NCBI GenBank assembly: GCA_029204225.1
Contig: CM055107.1
Coordinates: forward strand, 2,035,218 to 2,099,217
Length of the DNA stretch: 64,000 nt
Direction of reading: 5' to 3'
Origin: Diphasiastrum complanatum
Taxonomy: Eukaryota; Streptophyta; Lycopodiopsida; Lycopodiales; Lycopodiaceae
Positions 57,828-64,000 of the stretch are shown here, piece after piece. Below the pieces are notes generated by a model. It was not told where the DNA came from, ran no database searches, and worked only from the letters and a program-made list of their open reading frames with translations. Position 1 is the stretch's first letter. Each line of letters begins with the position of its first letter. The translations under genes were made by a program, and so were the position numbers.

Positions 57828-59245
57828 ATACCCATCCTGCTCTATGCTGATGATGTTGTCCTGCTCTCTCCCTCGACTGATGTCCTGCTCTCTCCCTGTT
57901 GACGGCCTCCAAAGACTTCGTGCTCTACTCACTTTCTATATGCGGTGGGGCACTTTCTATATGCGGTGGGAATTGCAGGTGAACCTTGCTAAGACCAAGG
58001 TCATGATATTTCATACCAACAGATTTTGCATGTGTGGGCACATCTTTTACTTTGGTGCTCCCCCTATTTGAGGTTGTCTCTTCTTACACTTATCTTATCT
58101 CCGCAGTTGCATTTCAAACAGGCTGCCCTAGCACATGTGAGGCTCAGACATGCAACATTGGTTCAGATGGAAAGAGGCTGCTCACTACATCATGTCCATG
58201 ATCCGCGCACTAGATGTCTTCTTTTCGACACATTGGTCACTCCAGCCACTATGTACGGATCTAAGTCTTGGCTATGTACGGATCTAAGTCTTGGCTTCCT
58301 AGAATCTCTTTTGCAGACTGGCCAGCTGTATCCCGCATTCAGGCTCTCATGCTCGGCAGGACGATTCGAGTGAAGCCGTATATGCCTCATGACATTCTCC
58401 CTGTCCTAAGTTTGCTACTCCGCCCATCATTCTCGATGCCCTTTTCCACATTCTCATCTTCCTCCTTCAACGCCTGCAGGCACTATCTGATAGCGCTCCT
58501 AAACAACGATATGCAATCGCAGCACCAGCATCCTCTCGTGCATTGGCCTCACAGCAGGTGGATTACTCATGGTATGCCACAGCGGGTCGCCTTCTATTGG
58601 CTTTCGGGATTACTATCACGAACCTCCCATGCAGCACGCACCAGTACATTAGAGGTTTTCTTCGCTGATATATGCAGCATCATTGGACAACCTTCCCTTC
58701 TACGGCAGTCCGCCAGCCATACTACCAACACACCTCATTACTTTCAGCCGCCTCCAGCCGTGCAGCTCCTTCACGACAGCTCTCCATTACCCGTTTCTTT
58801 CATCTCTCACATTTTTTGAATTCTGATCCTGAGAATGACATCGACATCCCGATTCGCCAGCGTCCGCCTACCAGTTCTTCTCCGCGATCCTGATCTCGCT
58901 GCTACACATACCTGGCCTGGGTTGTTGGTATCTTCTCTGCTACTGCTATCATTATTGCTTCTGTTTTTATTCAACTGTTTTTATATACTTGGGCTTTTCT
59001 GATGTTAATTGTTTTTCTTTTAGATCACTCACAGTTAGTATTTTTTGAGTATCGTTTTTACGCACTCTTATGCCAGTCCTCATGTGGACTATGCTCCCAC
59101 AGCTATGTACATAGGCTTATGCTCCCTCCGGTGCCCAAAGGTGCCCAAAAGACGTTAATAAAAGTATCTATCTACATATGCTTATGCTCCCTCGGGTGCC
59201 CAAAAGACATTAATAAAAGTATGTATCTATCTATCTCTCTCTCTC
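57828..59245 (+). pseudogene. LINE reverse transcriptase 3' part
   Basis: The frame at 57828-57880 gives ILLYADDVVLLSPS, the catalytic YADD box of a non-LTR reverse transcriptase. ELQVNLAKTKVMIFHTN follows in another frame. The rest, to about 58890, is collinear with the post-RT region but much broken. Short tandem duplications of about 21-24 bp occur at about 57862-57899, 57931-57972 and 58249-58294, and each shifts the frame. The 3' end has a duplicated TTAATAAAAGTATCTATC tail at about 59155-59240 running into TATC/CT repeats, as LINEs often end. The 5' part is missing. Confidence 0.85.
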
Positions 59246-59249
59246 ATAT

Positions 59250-60985
59250 TTATAAGAAATTTTTTCATCTCTACAAACACAAATACGTGATCTAATCAAG
59301 AGATCTAATCAAGAGAGACATAAAAAATCACAAACTTTATGAATCCTTGTTTGTGAATCATACTTCTCTATGGCTTTGAACCAAGTTTGACCCATAGAAC
59401 GTCGATTTGTGATACAAGTGCATGCCATTTTCATCAACATTCAATATGGTTACAAAATTTTTAAACAGTGACATCATGCTTTGATGTTGTCTTTGAAAAC
59501 ATTTTCTTACTATAAGATTGTTTTTTTCTCATGTATACAAGAAAAACTTTACTATCTAGCCATTTCTTATACAAGTGCTTAAAATTGTATTCACTCTCAT
59601 GCTTTAAGCTACATAGTTACCATTACTTCTTGGATGAGATAATGTGCAATATGAAGACTATTATGCTCCTCAAATTGAGTTTCAAAACATCTTTCAAACC
59701 AATTTTCTAATTTCAAATCATTACTAAATTCTATTCGAATGCACAAATTAATATTCATGGCAACGATTTTATATTTGGTTTTCACACAATCGATTGATCC
59801 CACATCAAACCAACAAGATAATTATTTTGTCTTATAAGGTATACATTTTGTAAATTTAACATGTTAAATATTGTTTGTTCTCATAAGAGAAACTCACAAA
59901 TCTAACAGGCCCCTTTTATTTTTTCCCATTTCTATGTCCACATGGGCCCTTGTTTTTTTTCCCATTTCTATGTCCACATGGACTGATAATGGTCCAAATA
60001 AACTTCAACTAAACAAACACAAACTCCCATAATGAAAAAATAGACTCTAGATGCCCATCAAGAAGGTTCTAAAAGAATGTTAAAGGCCTATACAATTGCA
60101 CATAGTTGAAATGGCTGCCCAAGCACAAATTCCAATTATCTGAATATGAGCTTGGGCAACACCATCTCCTATGTGACATTTCTTGTAGGGCCCTTTTTTA
60201 ATCAAGAATTTCTTTGTGAATATCTTTTATGTACTTCACCATTAACTATTATAGTATACTTCACTTTTACTTTAGTTAGAATAGAGATTTGTTCAAGACC
60301 TTTCAAATCAAAATGGTCAGTGGTCCATAAATTTCGAACAAGCTTTAGTTTAAGGTCTTGGAAAATGTTTTGACTTGGCAAGGCCTTGGAAATCCCTCTA
60401 GTCCAAGGAGGTCACTTTTGAAAATTGGAGTCCAATTTAAGACATTTTTTGTATTGGATGATGAAAAATAGTTCCATCGGATAATAGTCAATGTCCTAAA
60501 ATTTGTCATCAATTTGTAACTTTGTGAAGATAAAAACAAAGAAAAGAATTCTTATAATGATGACCACATGACAGCATGATTGTTAAAAGTTAATCTTGTA
60601 CCAAAGCTTAGCATGGCAATCATTGTGAAAAAAAAGTGCTTTTACAATTTCTAAATGTACACAATGTTAGATGAAAATATCAAGAGCTCTAAAGTTGCAC
60701 TACTAGAGTTGTGCTTCTTGTTGTAGCAACTTGTTGAAAATTTGTGATTGTGCAACTTAAAGCCATTTCGACTTACATTCTAAGTCCACCATGGCATGTT
60801 ATTTCGTGAAATACTTGAGTATTGACATTGGATCCATACCTTTTAGGGGATTCTACCTTTATTATCGTATACCCGTACTTCAAAATCATCAAAACATGGC
60901 TACTCAGAAAATCGTATAGCTCCTCATTGTTGTATACATCAATGAAGGCACAAGTTATAAACCTAAACTGATGATTCATTTGGCA
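59250..60985. other. no recognisable gene
   Basis: AT-rich DNA. Short minus-strand frames at 59609-59803 and 60773-60979 have no domain I recognise. A direct repeat of CCCATTTCTATGTCCACATGG lies at about 59926-59980, split as CCCATTTCTATG and TCCACATGG. Confidence 0.35.
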
Positions 60986-60993
60986 AAAGTCAA

Positions 60994-61353
60994 TTCAAAT
61001 GTAGAAGGTGATAAATTGCATAAGATGCCATCTCTTGACAATCTAAACACCAACTCAAGAATTGACTACAAAATTATGTTGCATCCACCATTCTAAATTA
61101 GTACTCATTTTAGTTGCACATCTCAACAAGCCATTGCTTTTCTAAACTTTAGAATGGCTGATTTTATAGAATTTTCAAATGTAGAAGGTGATAAATTGCA
61201 TAAGATGCCATCTCTTGACAATCTAAACACCAACTCAAGAATTGACTACAAAATTATGTTGCATCCACCATTCTAAATTAGTACTCATTTTAGTTGCACA
61301 TCTCAACAAGCCATTGCTTTTCTAAACTTTAGAATGGCTGATTTTATAGAATT
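60994..61353. repeat. exact 180-bp tandem duplication
   Basis: Copies at 60994-61173 and 61174-61353 are identical in every base I compared, starting TTCAAATGTAGAAGG (the shared boundary bases TTCAA act as microhomology). Such identity means a very recent event or an assembly artefact. No gene lies inside. Confidence 0.97.
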
Positions 61354-61359
61354 TTCAAT

Positions 61360-62630
61360 TAGGATCTTTGAGAAACACTCCAACAATTAGATCAAATTGA
61401 AGTGTGAATCGAACATATAAAAAGGAAACATCAACAACGGAGGTCTCAGATGTGATAATACATTGAAAATTGCAATATAGTGATATTTTGAGATTACAAT
61501 TGAATATTGCACAAAATCACAACTAAACTTTTGTTTACCCTCAACGTAGTGACAAATATTGGTGGCTAATGGTTGGATACAAACTAAAAATTTTCTGGGC
61601 TATTTGATAGTTGGGCATCATCCTCGATATCAACCTTGAGAATTTCCTACAACAATAACATCCCAAAAGGTCATTAGGCTAACTCGACATAGAGAAACAA
61701 TAGGTCATTAGTCTCACTAGAGATAACTGAACACAAAATCAAAATATTCAAAGAATTCAAAATGAGTACTACTGCACATATGCATATAAAAAATGACTCA
61801 TAGAAATACTTTGAACTATTACAAACAAACTTGAGTTGGATTGCACCTCTACTTCCAGGCGTGTGTTATCCGTTTCATAAATATGTAGTTGTGCCTGGAG
61901 GGGGGCTAGCCTTTGCTAAGGCCAATCATGAGTTATGAAAGTCAACTACAACTTTAAAAGTAAGATTTAAGGCACTTATCTAACTTGCTAGATGTTGGCA
62001 CCGAAGGTAAGACGAAAAACACCTTAAAAAGCACAAATATCACTCCTAACTATAAAGAAAAAATACACTAAGTTGGAGTCTATGTGAGTCTTAACTATTA
62101 TCTAACATAGCTTCAACTTTCACACTGAATTTAATTCAGTGCAAAAAGGTACAATGTGTTTCTTCATGTCCATAGAAAGGCCCTGAATGCTTATTTTGAT
62201 GAGTTCAGGGTCTAGGACACTATTTTCATCCTGAACCTGTTGTCGATGCAAAAAAAAAAGTGGGTCTTTCGTTGTTGGGTTTATGGTTTAGAGTTGCTAT
62301 AAGCAATTGAATATTGTAAATGCATATGAGGAATTTGGAATTGTTACTACCAACAAAATGTATTGAAATCTGATTGTTTGCTTCCTCTTTTGCAGGTCTG
62401 ATACATTGACAGTTTGACACAATGCTGGTCCTTGGCAAAGGCATTTGGTCAGAGGTTGAGCTGACAGATGGGGATTTGGCTACGCACCAAGGATCAGGTG
62501 CCCACAGAGGGAGATGCTTGCACTGTGGTGGGGTCACTAGATCTCTTACCATGTCAGGTCACACTTACTACAGCTCACCAGGTCAGATGGGCGAGGGATG
62601 GGCATATCCATTTGCCATCACATATCAGAT
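61360..62630. other. no recognisable gene
   Basis: A plus-strand frame at 62422-62676 (84 aa, with CLHCGGVTRSLTMSGHTYY) has no recognised domain and runs into the LTR start. Nothing else was seen. Confidence 0.35.
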
Positions 62631-62636
62631 GCAGAG

Positions 62637-62952
62637 TGTGAGAAATTGTCAACTAGTTAAGATTTATCATGTCTAGTTAAAATGGCAATTTTGGCCAATA
62701 TGCATTTTTGACTTAGAGATAAACTTTATAAAGTTGTTTAGGCCTAGGTTTATTTGAATTACCATTTTTGGAATGTGAGGGAAATTGATAGATTGAGTTT
62801 GAACCAATTCAAATTGGTCAATTTAGGTGCATTGAATCTAGTCTAGTGGTGGAAAAGATCTAGAACCTTCTAAAATGTTGATAAGCTTGGACAAGCACAT
62901 CCAAATAGGTCAAGGACCTACTATATATAGTGTACAAGCGTGGGAAGAGTTC

Positions 62953-63022
<70 letters not shown>

Positions 63023-63345
63023 CATGCTTATGGAAGTGATCTCTTTGGTTTTCTATACTCATTTTTGCATTGTCTTGTTGATATCTTGAATTCTTGTGTG
63101 TAAAATGCTATTTTAAGTGGTGTATTGGATCCACATGTGTGAAAGGTGGTCTGGTACAGCCATTGTACGAACAACAACAACAACTTATCATTTTTATGCT
63201 ATTTTGTCAAGTTCTTATTGAGTTTATAGCTTCTATGTTTGGTAGATGCTAGATTTCTACATTGTTAATGGTGCTAGATTTGCTTTCTTTAGTAACCAAA
63301 GATCAAAGGGACAAATTGGATCTTAGTAATCTGATTTTCTTCACA
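62637..63345 (+). mobile_element. copia 5' LTR
   Basis: A 709-bp LTR starts TGTGAGAAATTGTC and ends TTCTTCACA; the ends are inverted (TGTGA/TCACA). A TATA box, CTATATATAG, lies at 62921-62930, and an uninterrupted CT tract at about 62954-63019 starts where transcription would be expected. It is followed by a primer-binding site. It is related to the LTRs at 4808 and 53553. Confidence 0.9.
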
Positions 63346-63357
63346 TGGTACCAGAGC
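63346..63357 (+). other. copia primer-binding site
   Basis: TGGTACCAGAGC directly follows the LTR and complements the 3' end of plant initiator methionine tRNA (usual form TGGTATCAGAGC, one difference), the primer for copia reverse transcription. Confidence 0.9.
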
Positions 63358-64000
63358 TTTAGTGCAAGTTATTGAAGGAGCAGCCACATTTAGCAAAGGA
63401 TTTGGAGGAGTCACCAATTCTAGAGCATGCTAGATTGATTTCTACTCAAAATCAAGCATTTTTCATGTGTAGAATTGATTTTTTGTAAATCAAAACTCAA
63501 TATAGGGCAAAATATTTGAACGTAGGCCGATTTCACATCTTACTGGGTGGAATGTGGTGACGTTAATTGCATTGGATAGGTCTTATTGCATTCTTCAAGG
63601 GTCTATATCATGTTTGTAGCATTTGCATATAGAAAGTGAATGATTCAATTTTTTTTACTTTTGTAGAAACCCTATTTTTGATTGGATCTCTTGTGTTTGA
63701 AGTTGCTGGACTTTTCAAGAGTGTATTTCAATCATAGAAAGTACAAAAGTTCATAAGATTGTAGGTTGATCATTTGTTGATCAAGTATCTTTCATTCTAT
63801 GTGTTGGATTTGCTAAGTTTGGTGCAAGAAAGAGATTTGAGAGATTTCATATCTTTGTGATTTCTTCTTGAGTTCATTTGTTGACATTCAAGAGAGTGCT
63901 ATGTGCATTGGAACAAGTTGAAAGAGAAGATCAAGTCATTGCAACATGGCTACAAATGGAGGCTTCATGTTGAAAAGCAATGATAGGCTTACCTAAAACA
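63358..64000 (+). mobile_element. copia leader and gag start, running off the window
   Basis: Leader of about 590 bp after the primer site. At 63946 a frame begins MATNGGFMLKSNDRLT, which resembles a copia gag N terminus, but a TAA follows at about 63994. The rest of the element lies beyond the right edge, so whether the copy is intact cannot be judged; the early stop suggests decay. Confidence 0.65.

Overview
The window is nuclear DNA from a land plant. It holds two intron-containing plant genes: a cellulose-synthase-like C glucan synthase and a plant ankyrin-repeat protein. Both sit among decayed Ty1/copia and Ty3/gypsy LTR retrotransposons, LINE fragments, a tRNA-derived SINE head, a Helentron-type rolling-circle transposon and many microsatellites. 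The density of broken, nested elements suggests a large repeat-rich genome. A fern or gymnosperm is plausible, but the species cannot be fixed from the sequence. I see no prokaryotic operons, CRISPR loci or organellar genes.

Layout. 1-1.4 kb: unassigned. 1.4-5.5 kb: a 5'-truncated copia element (integrase, RT, RNase H, 3' LTR). It is interrupted by an LTR-like repeat in integrase (about 1.52-2.04 kb), a 155-bp tandem duplication in RT, and a solo-LTR-like insert at 3643-4124 with a 5-bp target-site duplication. 6.7-9.0 kb: degenerate short-hairpin arrays around a (GT)n(GA)n microsatellite. 9.4-10.4 kb: a decayed coiled-coil reading frame. 12.3 kb: LINE 3' end. 15.2-16 kb: antisense copia gag with a 170-bp duplication. 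16.2-16.9 kb: possible exons of an RG-rich protein.

19.0-23.9 kb (minus strand): a complete five-exon CSLC gene encoding 689 aa, with a GA tract about 0.7 kb upstream of its ATG. 27.0-28.2 kb: a 1.2-kb palindrome built from 191-bp units. 28.5-29.2 kb: the tail of another copia element. 29.2-33 kb: unassigned AT-rich DNA. 33.0-34.0 kb: repeats of a tRNA-iMet primer-binding-site complement, then an inverted CTCGCAC/GTGCGAG repeat. 35.2-36.2 kb: SINE head and copia gag. 37.1-37.5 kb: antisense gag. 38.67-38.96 kb: a 37-bp hairpin minisatellite. 39-41.6 kb: zinc-knuckle and gypsy protease remnants.

42.0-43.5 kb: a two-exon ankyrin gene with telo-box-like promoter sequence. 45.3-45.9 kb: LINE fragment plus an inverted copy of the 39.9-40.3 kb repeat. 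50.25 kb: second copy of the solo-LTR family. 50.8-57.5 kb: a degenerate Helentron-like element, made of an RPA-like ORF, an inverted N-terminal half of the Rep/helicase and a forward Rep-C plus Pif1 helicase. It is split by a 1.7-kb gag-only copia with TSD CTTGT. 57.8-59.2 kb: LINE RT fragment with several short tandem duplications. 61 kb: an exact 180-bp tandem duplication. 62.64-64 kb: the 5' LTR, primer-binding site and leader of a copia element that runs off the right edge.

The two cellular genes are probably functional and unrelated: one makes the beta-1,4-glucan backbone of xyloglucan in the Golgi, the other is a small scaffold-type protein. The rest records successive transposition, nesting, inversion and local duplication. 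I found no convincing new multi-gene system. The most unusual signals are the 1.2-kb palindrome, the two hairpin arrays and the rearranged Helentron with its RPA partner.
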